This document shows positions 1 through 11,824 of a stretch of DNA of 64,000 nt, in pieces. The notes beneath the pieces were generated by a model. That model did no database searches. It was not told where the DNA came from and saw only the letters and a program-made list of their open reading frames with translations. The stretch covers positions 54,040,660 through 54,104,659 of the forward strand of contig JACSVZ010000002.1 in assembly GCA_014706295.1 (NCBI GenBank), read 5' to 3'. Position 1 is the stretch's first letter. Each line of letters starts with the position of its first letter. The position numbers and the translations under genes are program-made. This stretch comes from Lycocorax pyrrhopterus obiensis. Lineage: Eukaryota > Chordata > Aves > Passeriformes > Paradisaeidae.

Positions 1-1
1 C

Positions 2-331
2 AGGGATTACCTCAGGTCTAATTACTGCATTTCCAATTCCAAGAAGAGTAGGACAAGAGCTACTGAAATTTCAAGAAGAAATTCTCTGTTACACTCATCC
101 TACTGCTCAAGTGAAGCAGAAAAAGAAGCCAAGACCAGGCCTGATCATGCTAATCCACTAGCCAAAAAAAGTAAAGCAAAAGTAAAGGGAGCTGTAGTCA
201 AGGTTACTTCACCAAAAGCAGCATCTCCCAAGTTCTTCAGAGGAAAATTACCAGGGAAACAGAGCAATTGCATGGAGAGCCCCAGACTCCTGGGATCACA
301 GGCCAGTATTTGGATAACAAGTATTATTTGA
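2..331 (+). other. Open frame at the left edge, possible exon or retrocopy end
   Basis: A reading frame is open from the window edge for 109 codons to a TGA at 329-331. It contains no early ATG and must begin outside the window if it is real. The translation is rich in Ser, Lys and Arg, with a run resembling EISRRNSLLHSSYCSSEAEK and a Lys-rich part that ends in SPKAASPKFF. This looks like a low-complexity nuclear protein tail, but I recognise no family. In DNA of this composition a frame of this length can occur by chance. It could be a 3' exon, the end of a processed pseudogene, or noise. Confidence 0.2.
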
Positions 332-3300
332 TGAATTATTAGTTGTCATATGGATAACAATCATCTGAAGGACTGTAGTTCACCCCAAGGATAAAAAGGG
401 TTACATATCTCCGTCTCTCAGCAGTGCCATGCTCAGGCTGAAACCTTGCCTTTATATCTAAGGCAGTCTTAATTCCACCTACAAGCATCAGTGGCTTAAC
501 ATTCACAAGCATCACAAGATAATGTAGTCACCCTGGACTTGAAAAACAAAATGCAACACTTGTGTAACAAATAATAAATAGGTTCAACGAAATATAAAGC
601 AGGAGCAATTAGACTTGTGTTTGCAAAGCTGTCTTTCAAAGAAATTCAAAGAATGAAAATAAGGAAAACAGTGTTTATGAAGCCATGAACTACCTTTTTT
701 AAGCCTCCGCAGACCATAAGACCCCAACAAATCAGGGATCCCCTTCTTAAATAAATTTAACATGTAACTTCTGATCCAGTGAATAGCATTCATCAGTAGA
801 AAGGCTAGTACTAAATTATTTGGCAAGGAGTTACATGAGTTGTGATAAAGTGTGGCAGAATTTGGCCCTGAAGTAACTGTCTCACTAACTTGAAGAACTT
901 GCTGCCTAAGCATACCAATTACATGGGCAGTAAATGAGGCATTATTTTTATTTGAATGAGTTCTCTTTGTGGCATTATGAGAAATGAAATATAGGACCAC
1001 ACAATTACGTTTCCTCTTTATTTGTTATTCTGATGTCAGTTTGTGACTTGGAGAAATAGGCATAAGAATAGAAGTAGATACCACCCACCATTTGATAAAA
1101 GTAGATGTTCCAATTCCTGATCACAATTGTAATATGGAAAATACAGAAAAAAGCAGAACAGAAATAACTATTACTTTCATAGCACTTTTTTTGAAGCTGT
1201 CAAAGCGATTAGCAAGCATGTATTAGTCTCATAACAGCCCTATGAAACACTTCAGATAAAATATTATTTTATGGAAAGAATTTTACACTATCACAGCTAG
1301 TCCAATATGTGAACTTCTGTATAATATGTAAAATTATTTTTGCTTTTCACTGCCCACCCCCCTTTCTGGGAGTGATTTTTTTTACGTGATCAACTACACA
1401 GAGTTCATGTATTTCTGTATGACTTATTACAGCTAACTCCAAACTGAACAAAAGTTTATGGGTGTGAAACAAAGAGTATGGCCCATATAGAAACAAACAC
1501 AGTATGAAGTACCAACCCTACTAATCTCCCTGGCACACAGTAGGTGATAAATGCCATGTTCCTGCAGAATTAGAACCTCTTGCTCCTTCTGTGGGGGAAG
1601 GGAGGAGAGAAGGAGGTCATCTGAGGTGACAGGAGAGGAATGCAATCAGAAACCCCCATGATTCAGGCGTATAAAAAGAACTTGAGCCACACTCCAGAGA
1701 CCCATCTCAATCACCTCAATCACATCAGTGTAGGCTCTCTTAGAGGGAGTTAATACCTGCTCTGCAAAACCAGTTAAAGGATTACATATATTCTTAGTGT
1801 TTATTACTGCAAAAGCATAGGCTGAAAGCAAATATAGTCTTAGCTTTTTTTTTAGGTTTTTTTTCAAATTGTTTAACTTGCTTAACTTTGATGGAATATG
1901 AAAATTTTAATTGTTTGTGTAATATTTCTTAAACCAACATTCAATAGTGCTTTACCACATGACAGATATCCATTCTGCAGGTTCCATATAGGGTAGGCAA
2001 GTCTTCAGCCACAGCTGATGTGTTGTTCACAGGAGTACAAGTACTTAACATACTGGCACTTTCTGGCCACACAATTTTGGTTATGCTGCACTTCTCTGAG
2101 AATTCCTATCAGAGATTTAATTTCTGAAGAACTGAGTGGAAAAGAGGGCAAAAGCATCACCTCTGAAGTTAGGCCAAATGTCAGACAGGCCCTATCTGAC
2201 CTCCTGGGGTGTCAGCGTTCTCTGCTCCTTCAGCAGCGGACATGAACTTGATACTGATGATGCCAGAAATCCGCTGCCATCGCTTAGCCATGAGGGTGTC
2301 ACCCTGGCACAATCGACTATGGCACTGCAAAATCATCCTTGTAAATCCTGAATTTCCCATGACAGCTCTCATGGGGTTTACAAGCCTAAAGCCAGCTTTT
2401 GTCCTTAGCTTCCCCAGTGAGAGGTCCCACTGGACATGGCAGGGCAGCCACCACCTGCACCAAGCAGGGTCCTTGTTACATTCTTGTCACTATGGCAGAA
2501 AGGCCAGAGCATCTTGTATTCTCCCATCTCCATTTCAGCTTTCACATGTCCCTCTCACCTCATGCATTAGGCTGCAGTCACAGCTACAGCATGGTCTGCA
2601 CACACAGTGTTAGGAGCCCTCCATTTCAAGTGCTGACTTGGATGGGTGCCACACACCCCCTGGAAGCATCTGCATTTGAATTCAAAGGGGTGGGTGAGTG
2701 ACAGCAAAACTAGCTTCTTCTTCTGAAAAGGCTTTGGCAGATCATTGGTTGTCATCAAACCTATTGCGTTTCTTGCTCACTGCCAAAAATTCCACCTACA
2801 TGCCTGATGGCAATTAGTCCTTTGTAGGTGCTAATGAATAAAAGCAGCACGCACACTTTACAGACTTTAAAAGAATATCCCAATCCATATATTAATTCCA
2901 TATATAAACTCACATGCACACACAGTCCCCCCCTTCCCCATCCACATGCCACTGTGCACCCACACCCAAACTCGTGCTTAGAAAAAAAGCAAGTAGCAGT
3001 AAGATGATCATCCAACTGTGTGCAAGTAGGATTTTTTTCATGAATCATTAGCTATTTTCCCAGAACTCATCTACTGAAAAAAGTACTGCTTTATGAATGC
3101 AGAAGGCATCCTACATTTGGGATAATGAAGTACATTCATTGCGTGCTTGAACCTTTCAGAGGTCCAGACATTTCACACACTCCCTCTAACCATGATTTTT
3201 CTGTGGTGCCCAAAGTCATCTGGGATACAACAGTATGACAAAACCAGCCTTCAGGAAAATATACCAACAATTTCCATAGAAGGGAAAATGAATAAAATAG

Positions 3301-6300
3301 GGGTACCATGAAGACTTCACCACAGTACTTTCAAATCAACAAACTGAGCATTGCTTTCATGTTTTCTATGTAATTCTAGGGGTTCTGGTTTATGTCAATT
3401 TTAGAAGAGAAGGTATCAAAACAGTATGAGGTAATACACTCTGTATAAAGCTAATTAAATTGTCATTATTAACATTTCCCATCAGAAAAAAAAAATCAGT
3501 TTTTTCAAAAGCAAGCCATTTTACAGAATTGCATCAACTCCACACCCAAAAATTTAGGGGCAAATATTGCATTTTGACTTTCATGTTAATACTACATCTA
3601 TAGAATGCAAAGAGACGGAATTTATTTTTAAAATCAAAACATATTTAATTGAATACTATAGAAAACATTTCAAGCATCCTGGAAATGCATTCTTTTTTCT
3701 CAGACTATTCATTTTGCATGAAGTTTTTGATTCAAGTTTACAACATTTTCTTAAATAAGGGAATTTCACAACCACTTTTTAGAGTGCTCATGAGCTAATC
3801 AGGAGTGTCCAGTATCTTATTGTGACATTTCCAGACCAGATTTCACAGCTTCCAAAAGCGTTCAGAAGGTCAGCTTTAAGCCAGCACATCAGTATTTCAG
3901 TCTCACTAGATTGCAGTTGGTTTCACCCTTTTTTGCTGGCTGGAGTGCAGGCAGGAGCAGTTGGAGAAGGCAATCAACAGCTCAGGAGTTGAATAAAAGT
4001 GGGCAGAAGCTGAATGGCAGCGCCTGACATCAGCCATAGGGGACAGCAGCCATTGCTGCATGGCTTTGTCTGCAGCAGCAAGGAGCCGGATCTCTCTGCC
4101 CAGTAGTCCTTGTGTCATGTGCCATACTCATACTAGCCACTACTAAACTCTCTTGATTGTGGGGTTGTTTTACCTTTTTTATTGTGTTTACAGAGACATA
4201 AAGGTCAGGCAAGGAGTCTTCAGTGTTCCCAGAGCAGGTGAGGACAGCATTCACAGAGCATGAAGAGCTTCTCTACAGCAGGCTCTGGTCCTCCCTGCCA
4301 CAGGGGTACATAGCTTCTTTTTTCTTGCTGTTGCACCCGGGCAAATCTCTTCCTTTGTAAACAGTTTTCAGCATTGCAGGCATTAAGGATGAAGGGAAAG
4401 ATGGGACTAATGTCAGAATGTAGCCTTGTGAGAGGCCTTAGCTGCAGTGTCCTCTTATTTTAGTTTCTAGATGAGGTCTGTAACTTTTCTGCCAAAACAA
4501 TACTTTCTATAATTAATCTGAACTGGGCAGGGAACGTTTTTTCCATTTTAATTTCTTTTCTTTCAGCCTATAAGAGGATCACTGTCCCATTCTATTCCAA
4601 TCCATAGCATATTCACAAGTACAGTAGGGATCAACAGCTCCCACACTCTATTTTTTTTATCCTCTCCAAAAATTTCTCCTCCAGCTCCCACTTGCAGGTG
4701 AGAAACTCAGACCAAAAAATCTGGGCATTTCTCTCTCCTGTACCTCATCAACATCCATTGAATCAGCTGCTTAAGCATACACAGGTAGCCAAACATAACA
4801 GCATCAGAGTAACACTGATGTTAAAGACCTGAATGCTCTGAAAAGCCGTAACGCTACAAACACATTTCACTGGCAGACAGGACTTTACCACCAGGGTAGG
4901 CAATTGGGTGATTTCGGAGTGTCACAACTGTAATTGTAAACCTACTCTTCAAAAAGCTATTTCCATCACAGATGTTGAAGCACAGTTTCTCCAAATAAAG
5001 TTTTATTAATATGCATTGGGGTAAAACCCAATCCTGCAGGGATGGTTGTGTCTGCAGGGCATTCCCACCTGTGGGACCTGTGTGCTTTGAGGATACCCCG
5101 AAGTTTCAGGTGCTCCTGCCATTGAGGAAGGCTCCTCTGCTTGTGCTACAGAGCTCCATGAATACCAAAAGCTCCAGCACATCTCTCAGAAGTCCTGGAC
5201 CTAAATGTTGTTTTCTCTCAGCGTAAAAGAGCTAAACCCTCTGCCTTTTTTGCTCTAGGATGCCCTAGTCTTTGGGTTATACTGCTCTGTCCCTGAAAGG
5301 ACATTTCCCACAGGTGGGCAGGAAGTCAGAGCTCTCCCAGCCGGGTCAGCAGCAGGCAAGACACGAGATCTGTAGCCTGATGGGCAGAACACACCACTGG
5401 GAGGAGGAAAACTGCTTTCGGAAATTATTCCCAGGACAATTTTCTTTTTATTCAATGACTGTTTAATGTAAAATGCATTAAAAGCTTAGGAGCAAAATGT
5501 GCAAACATATGGAGTGAAGATGTTTAGGCAAATTGACAAATACTTCCCTATCTCCCTGGAAAGTCTTACAAAAGTCTTCAAAGCTCCTTGGATTTAAATA
5601 TCCCTTCAGCTTTCATTGTCCCCTATTTTGTTCTAAACAGCTTTTGAGAGTATGACTACTCAGAATATTCTATTTTATAAGGTTTTGAATCTCCCCTGAG
5701 TTCCACTTATTTTAAGAATTGTCAAATTATCAAGGCCATAGATATAATCCTAGTGTTCACAGAAAACCTAAACTTTTAACTGGCATATCTTAACACTCTA
5801 AGGGGAGTTCAGTTGCAGCTGATGTTTCATCTGTACTCTCCATTCAGAATCCCTAAACTGCATGACTATATTTGTAATCTCCTGGTCTTTTTCAGTCATA
5901 AAAGTTTGCTTTATTCTCCCTTGCTGAGTGGTTGGTAAAATGGAAAGATAAACGTAAAACAAAGGCAAAGACATAAATTAAATAGATATTTCTGGAAATT
6001 GATTTATTTAAAAGTATTTTTAATATTTACACAATTCAATATAATTTCACGTACAGTAACCGCTCAAACCAACTGACTCATCTTGATGTCCACATGCTTT
6101 CTTTGAAACCAGAAAATCTCTTTTTAATGTTCAAAACATAACATTTTCCTGGAACAGATGCATTCTTTGAGCAAAGTGCCACATTTCTGTAATATTTAAA
6201 ATAATGTTTCAGTTTAACCAAGATGCAAGTAATAGTCAATGTGTAGGAAAAGTTACCATGACCGTGTTTTTGCCCAGTATCAATGACATGACTGTGAAAC

Positions 6301-7402
6301 ATTCTGATAAAAAGTGTTAATAACAACTCATGGCTGAACAATATGTTTTGCTTTCATAGTTATTAGTTTAATTATTAGCTTTGTTCAAAAGAGTTGTCAG
6401 TACAAAGTCATGAGGTGAGGCTGTAGTCTTGGGCTAATATAGTCTTTTTAATGATTCACTTGTAATTCTGTCTAAATTCTATAATATACATCTTATCCTT
6501 TCTGCTTTTAAACTTCGTGACAAACCACCTATTCTAATAGCTAAAATAATCCAGTCTCTTGTGAAGAACTTAATTCTTTTAAGTTGGCTTTTGCTTTTCT
6601 ATTTTTCCGGGAGCAGCACATCTGTCCCTGAAAGGTTTTAAGTGTCTTTGTAACTAATACGAGAGGAACCTCAAAAAGATTTATTTGCTTTGGCTCAGTT
6701 GAAGGCTTTGGTTTCTAGCTGTTGTTCAAACCTCCTGGAACTGCAAAAATAGATAGGGAATCTCAAAATGTATCACTGTGTTTTTGTCACCTCCCTGTAT
6801 TCAGTAGGAAATTTCACAAGAGCCTTCTTTATAGTAAACTGACATTTCTGTTAATGGATCTACATCTTAACTGCAGACTTAGCTGCGGACTTGCACTGGC
6901 CAACTTAGCTGTAATCATCACAAGACCTGGAAACTTAGATGGAGGCCATAACAAGCCACCCTTATCCCACATCTGCTCCTTTGGGAGTCTAATCCAAGAA
7001 CCAAGGATTTCCACTGTGACACAGTGACAGTGATTTTTTCCTCAAATTTCTTTATCTCTATGACCAATGTAGTTGAGAATTGAGTCTTTAGTGTTTACTA
7101 TCCAGATGTTTTCTAGGGATTTAAAAATACAATTTCGAATATATATTTCTTTTGGCAGCATGTTTTCCCACTCAGATGACAAAATCATCAGTTTTTACAA
7201 AGAGAAACAACTCAGGCTCCATGTGCTAGAAAATGCACATGGAGAAGTATCAGCACAACGGTGTCATGAGGTTGCACCAATACTGTGTTCATTCGGCTTA
7301 CAAGCAAGGAGCATGAACATGTGCCATCTGGCCGCAAGAATGTCATGTCTAAGCTGCAAGACCGTCTACATTGACTAATGGCATAGCCAGGCATGTAGTC
7401 AA

Positions 7403-7404
<2 letters not shown>
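332..7404. other. Single-copy AT-rich sequence, no gene seen
   Basis: I see no exon-like frame with splice sites, no recognisable transposon and no RNA gene in this 7 kb. Open frames of 60-138 codons occur on both strands (for example 584-1000 minus and 2209-2613 plus) but show no motif and mostly start at non-ATG codons. A short stretch near 2220-2310 is richer in CpG than its surroundings and is mentioned among the findings. A hairpin at 7217-7244 is listed separately. Confidence 0.5.
7217..7244. repeat. Perfect 10-bp inverted repeat (hairpin)
   Basis: The arm CTCCATGTGC at 7217-7226 is followed by an 8-base loop and then by its exact reverse complement at 7235-7244. The pairing stops at both ends of the arms. 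The stem is too short for a microRNA precursor, and no T-tract follows it. It may be a chance palindrome. Confidence 0.6.
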
Positions 7405-7450
<46 letters not shown>

Positions 7451-7482
7451 AAATATTTAAGTATATATATATATATATATGT
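7405..7482. repeat. (AT)n microsatellite in two blocks
   Basis: A pure alternating TA tract of about 43 bases (7405-7448) is followed by a 12-base AT-rich interruption and a second TA tract of about 20 bases (7461-7481). Tracts like this are prone to cruciform formation and to length change, so the assembled length may not be exact. Confidence 0.95.
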
Positions 7483-8552
7483 ATCAGGGTCCATGGATTT
7501 TGAGCATGCAGTAAGCATTACTGGTTGTCAATGGTCCATCCCTGTACCCTGGCCTGTGTTGTTTCCTCCCCAGACGGCTGCTGCCAACCGTGCAATTGCA
7601 GGACTGCCCAGCCTCTGTCATCTCAAAGTCAACAAATTAATTGTTTCATCTTGAAAAGGCATGAAAAATCCATACAGTTGTTTAATATCTCAGAGCTGAG
7701 CATCAGATCTAGTCAATCCTTAGTCTAGAACAATATAATTCTATTAGTCCTTAGAAAATGGAGAAAACAAGGACTCCTTTTCATGCATCTTTAGGTTCCA
7801 AATCCTAATATCTATGCAAATGTTGTATGTCTCTGTAGTTATTTTCTGTATAGAATGTTAAAGGAGTCAATAGGGAGTCAAGAGTCACTAAAGATTTCTA
7901 AAGGTGGATAGGCACTGACCAGTGCCAGAGAAACTTGGGCAGTTTTATACCAGGCAAGGGAACTAAATTTCTTCTAAATAATACTCATACTTAGGATCAC
8001 TGCTGTTGATTCTTACTGTGAAAACTCAGAGTTATATTCTCTGGTTTTATATGTAGAGGAGTCTGCCCCTGAATATCCACATCCAGCAATTGTACTGGCA
8101 AGGCCCACACTTAGCTGCTAATGATACATCTCACAGTAATAATGAGACTGAAGTTACCTGGGAAAGAGAAGGCGACTTAGACGATCTGGATAGCTGAGGT
8201 GGAGCACTGTGGTGCACATTGGCAAAACAGAATAACAAAGTGAAGACAAAGAAAAGCTCTCACAAGAACACCTAGGCTTACATTTATTTAAATCTAGCAG
8301 ATTTATATCTAAGAGATTTCACTTATCCTTCCAGGTATCTGGCCTGATTTTCACGAGGTCCAAATGCTTACACCTCCACTGTGATAGGAATACAAATTCT
8401 AGCAGTTGTTTTGTAATCACTAAAACCTGTTTTCTTAGACATCTAAAATACCGTGTTATTCAGGCTTGTTTCTACTCTAATTCACATCAGCCTTAGATAT
8501 ATTTACATAGATACTCTAGGATGATACATTAAGGCACAAACAAAATGAAACA

Positions 8553-8603
8553 AATAAATGAGGGCTTTGATAATATATAATAAATGAGGGCTCCTGATAA
8601 TAA
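8553..8603. repeat. Short tandem duplication, about 26-bp unit
   Basis: The segment beginning AATAAATGAGGGCT at 8553 recurs at 8579 with a few changes (the following TTGATAAT becomes CCTGATAAT). This is a small local duplication, probably from replication slippage, with no sign of function. Confidence 0.7.
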
Positions 8604-10899
8604 GCTTTCTCCTTTTACCCATTTCAAAGACAGATCTTGAATTGCTATGGCAAATAAGCATTCCCCAGCTTGCTGAAATCTGGAGTCAGATCCAGAACAG
8701 AATTTAAACACTTTGGCTCGCATTAACTCACTGCAAAAAACTCTTAATGCAAACAAAGGCAACAGGTAAGCTGTAATCTTTCAACACAGTGCAGAGCAGC
8801 TCTAAGCCTGGTGCATTATTTCCTAACACTAAGTAATTGGAGGTCTTAAAAGAGCTCAACACACCAGTCACATATAACAAATGAGGTAATTTTCTTAGCA
8901 GATGTTTATTTTTGTCATTTATAGAAATACCTACAGAAAGTCTTATATCACCAGGTGAGTCAGCAGCAGGGAGGTGTGTCATCACAGGAACTGCAGGGTA
9001 TCTCCTTGTTTGGCTTCTTTATCTAGTCATTGTTGCTAAGAGGAATTGAAAAAATTTCTTCTTAGAGGGCAGGAAAACCCCATTACATGCCAGGATGATG
9101 AAGAAAGGAAACTACATCTTGTGTCATTGAAGTAAGACAGCCACCAAAGTACATACTCTGAAATGACACAGGGGGATTTCTCTGTGAGAAAACCCGTGAT
9201 GCTGGCTACTGACAGTGATTAACTCTGTCTCACACACAGGAAGCAAGGATAACACATTCCCTCTTTAAACCAACTTGGTTATTTTAAGTATATCAGATCC
9301 TTTTCCTGTTTACCTCCAGGGTAGCAACAGCAGTCACAAAAGACAGCTACAACCCTTATTGTGCTGGATTTTTCCCTTCCTCCGAGTAGTAAGAGACTTC
9401 CCGGAATTTACTAAAAGCTTCATGTTAGTGTTGTGAATGACAGCTCTCGGATGATGAAAAGGGAAGTATTTCTCTGCTTATTTTACCATATTTGGGCACC
9501 CCTTGAAATCTGTGGTTTTTAAGTTCTGTTGTGAAATCAAAAATCTTTTCTCAGGAAGGCTCATACGTCTGCCTTGGCTTCACCAAAGTCAGCATAGCTC
9601 GTCTGAGCAGAACTCATTTTAGGACTTAAAAGCATAATTCGAGACCTGTGGTTCAATTTCCATTTGGCACTGGCTAAATGTGGTGACAAGACTAGTCTAT
9701 GGTTTCTGATCTTATTTCCTTTCTTGCCCTAAAATCACTGAAAGAAGTGTCTTCACAGTTTGCGTAAAAACAGGCTTCATTTTAGTAATTTTCAATTCAG
9801 AAGGGAAGAGAAGAAGGGAGATGGTATGGTTCAAAAGTTGAAGATGAAATTTAAGAAATTTAAACTGGAAATACATACGAACATTTAACAAGAAAAGCTT
9901 GTCACCACTGGAGCAACTAATCCTTCATCCTTTTCTGTGTTTGAACGTGACTTAGATCTATCTCTAAGAAATATACAATCATTCCCAAGCTTCCAAACTG
10001 TGATACAGATCACAGCAGTGTGCAAGCCATGCCAAGGCCAGGAGCTGCCATGGCTGACAGTAGCACTCAGTAGTGACATTAGTATGGGACGCATTAAAAA
10101 ACAAGTGCACAGACACAGACAGAGGAAAATTTAGTCTACCTTTCCTCAGGAGACAATGTTACCCCCTGGACTGGGAGGGCCAAGGTGATTCATGCAGCCC
10201 AGAAATATTTACCAAGTAGAGAATTTAAAATGTAAACTGTACAGTGTCTTGAGAAGGTCTGTCAGCAGGATATTCAGTAGGTCTTAGTCACGAGTCAGAA
10301 GTAACTCCCATGGAGGGGCATGCTAAATGCGCTCAATAGAAATGACTAAGAATAAACTCAGAGGTCTCTCTTCAGATCCCACTACCATTAAAGGCAAATA
10401 AACCACATGCCACAGAATTAAAATTTCTCTTCTTTTTGTGACTGATGGATGACTCCTGGAGTGGAGGCTTAGACTTTACACCCTACTACAGAGTCTGGCA
10501 ATGAGGCATCTGAAATCTATTTATCTATTTGAGCTTTATTTTGACCTTCAAAATTTGACAAGGGATGAGCCATGAGGTTCTACCACCAATTCTATGCTCC
10601 CCGGTTGCCATTCGAAAAAAACACCCATGATTTCTGTGTTTCCAGCTTTTTTCTTGACCAGAGGCTGTAATTGCAAGTGGCTTAACAGTTCATTAATTGT
10701 TTCTAATTAAAAAAACCATATCTGAACATAGAGCAAGATATGGACTTCAGTGTCAGGCCAAAACCTTTGCTCTGACTGCCATGACCTGAATGCTATCAGG
10801 ATCAAAAGATACTGAACTGATCTCTCTCAAAATATTCTAAAAGTAGGTCAAATGTCTGTTTTTCAGGAGAATGAAAGGCCTCAGAATAGAGCTCCTCTT

Positions 10900-10924
10900 A
10901 AAAAAAAAAAAAAAAAAGAAAAAA
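10900..10924. repeat. Poly-A tract
   Basis: Eighteen consecutive A residues (10900-10917) are followed by GAAAAAAG. No polyadenylation signal stands just upstream on the plus strand, so I do not call it a retrocopy tail. It is best read as a simple A-tract. Confidence 0.85.
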
Positions 10925-11561
10925 GATATTTAGCACAAATACTAACTTGAGGTTACAAGAGAGTTCAGAGAAGTCTCTCACATAAGTACCTGAGAAACAT
11001 TTCATTAATTTTTGTCTGGAGCTGTGATTCTGAAACCAAGAACCTAAAGATAACCCAAAGTTACCATTTCTGTATTTAGGTGCATGTGCTGGCTTCTGAA
11101 AGTCGTAACCAACAAGCATTCTATATAACTGTATGTACAAATACATTTTAATACATTTAGTTTCCATCATCTCTTGTATCATCAATAAAAGAATAAATTA
11201 ATAGAGTTTCCTCATATTTTCCCCAAACAAATAGGAAAGGAAACTTTGATCTGGGATGAAGCAGAGGAATATTTTGAGCCTCAATTAATATTTTGGTTTT
11301 GTTCAAATTTCAATACCTAAAATTAAGTATTTTAAGGAGATCATTTTGATTTCACGAGAAAAATACTATAATTTTTTTCTTCCAAATGATATATTGATGG
11401 AAAATCATTATACTCCTCTCTCTCACAGGAAATGCTCACTGAAATTCTCCTTTTTTCACCAAAATGCGGTGTGTATTTATTTCTTTGCCAGTGATGTACA
11501 AAGGGCTGCACTACTTAACACAGATGCAGAAGAAACATTCAGAAGCACTGAACATGAGGGA

Positions 11562-11824
11562 AATGGAGGGGCAGGCCCTGATCTCTTCTATGTGGTGACC
11601 AAGGGAGCAGCATGAAGCTGTGTTATGGGAGATTTAGATTGAATATTATGAAAAGGTTCTTGCCCCAGAGGGTGGTTGGGCACTGGAACAGGGTCCCCAG
11701 GGAAGTGCTCACAGGACCAACCCTGACAGAGTTCAAGAAGCATTAGGGTTGTCAGGAGTTGGGCTTGATGACCCTTGTGAGTCCCTTCCAAATCACGATA
11801 TTCTATGATTCCATGACTCTATGA
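11562..11824 (+). mobile_element. CR1 LINE, 5'-truncated 3' end
   Basis: This is the terminal part of a chicken-repeat-1 non-LTR retrotransposon, a family that moves by target-primed reverse transcription. The order of blocks matches CR1. First comes the end of ORF2 and the 3' UTR (CCCTGATCTCTTCTATGTGG, then the block around GGGCACTGGAACAGGGT). Next is GGGCTTGATGACCCTTGTGA with GTCCCTTCCAAATCA, and last the terminal repeat ATTCTATGATTCCATGACTC. CR1 copies lack poly-A tails and end in these octamer-like repeats, as here. About 260 bases remain of an element normally over 4 kb. It codes for nothing, and its divergence suggests an old insertion. Confidence 0.92.

Larger units (their letters stand above)
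7483..11561. other. Single-copy sequence, no gene seen
   Basis: Nothing in this stretch can be assigned to a gene or to a named repeat apart from the small duplication at 8553-8603 and the A-tract at 10900-10924, which are listed separately. The open frames are short and without motifs. Confidence 0.5.

Noticed and set aside
584..1000. 138-codon minus-strand frame
   Set aside because: No ATG-led context or motif, no recognised family, and composition like the surrounding non-coding DNA.
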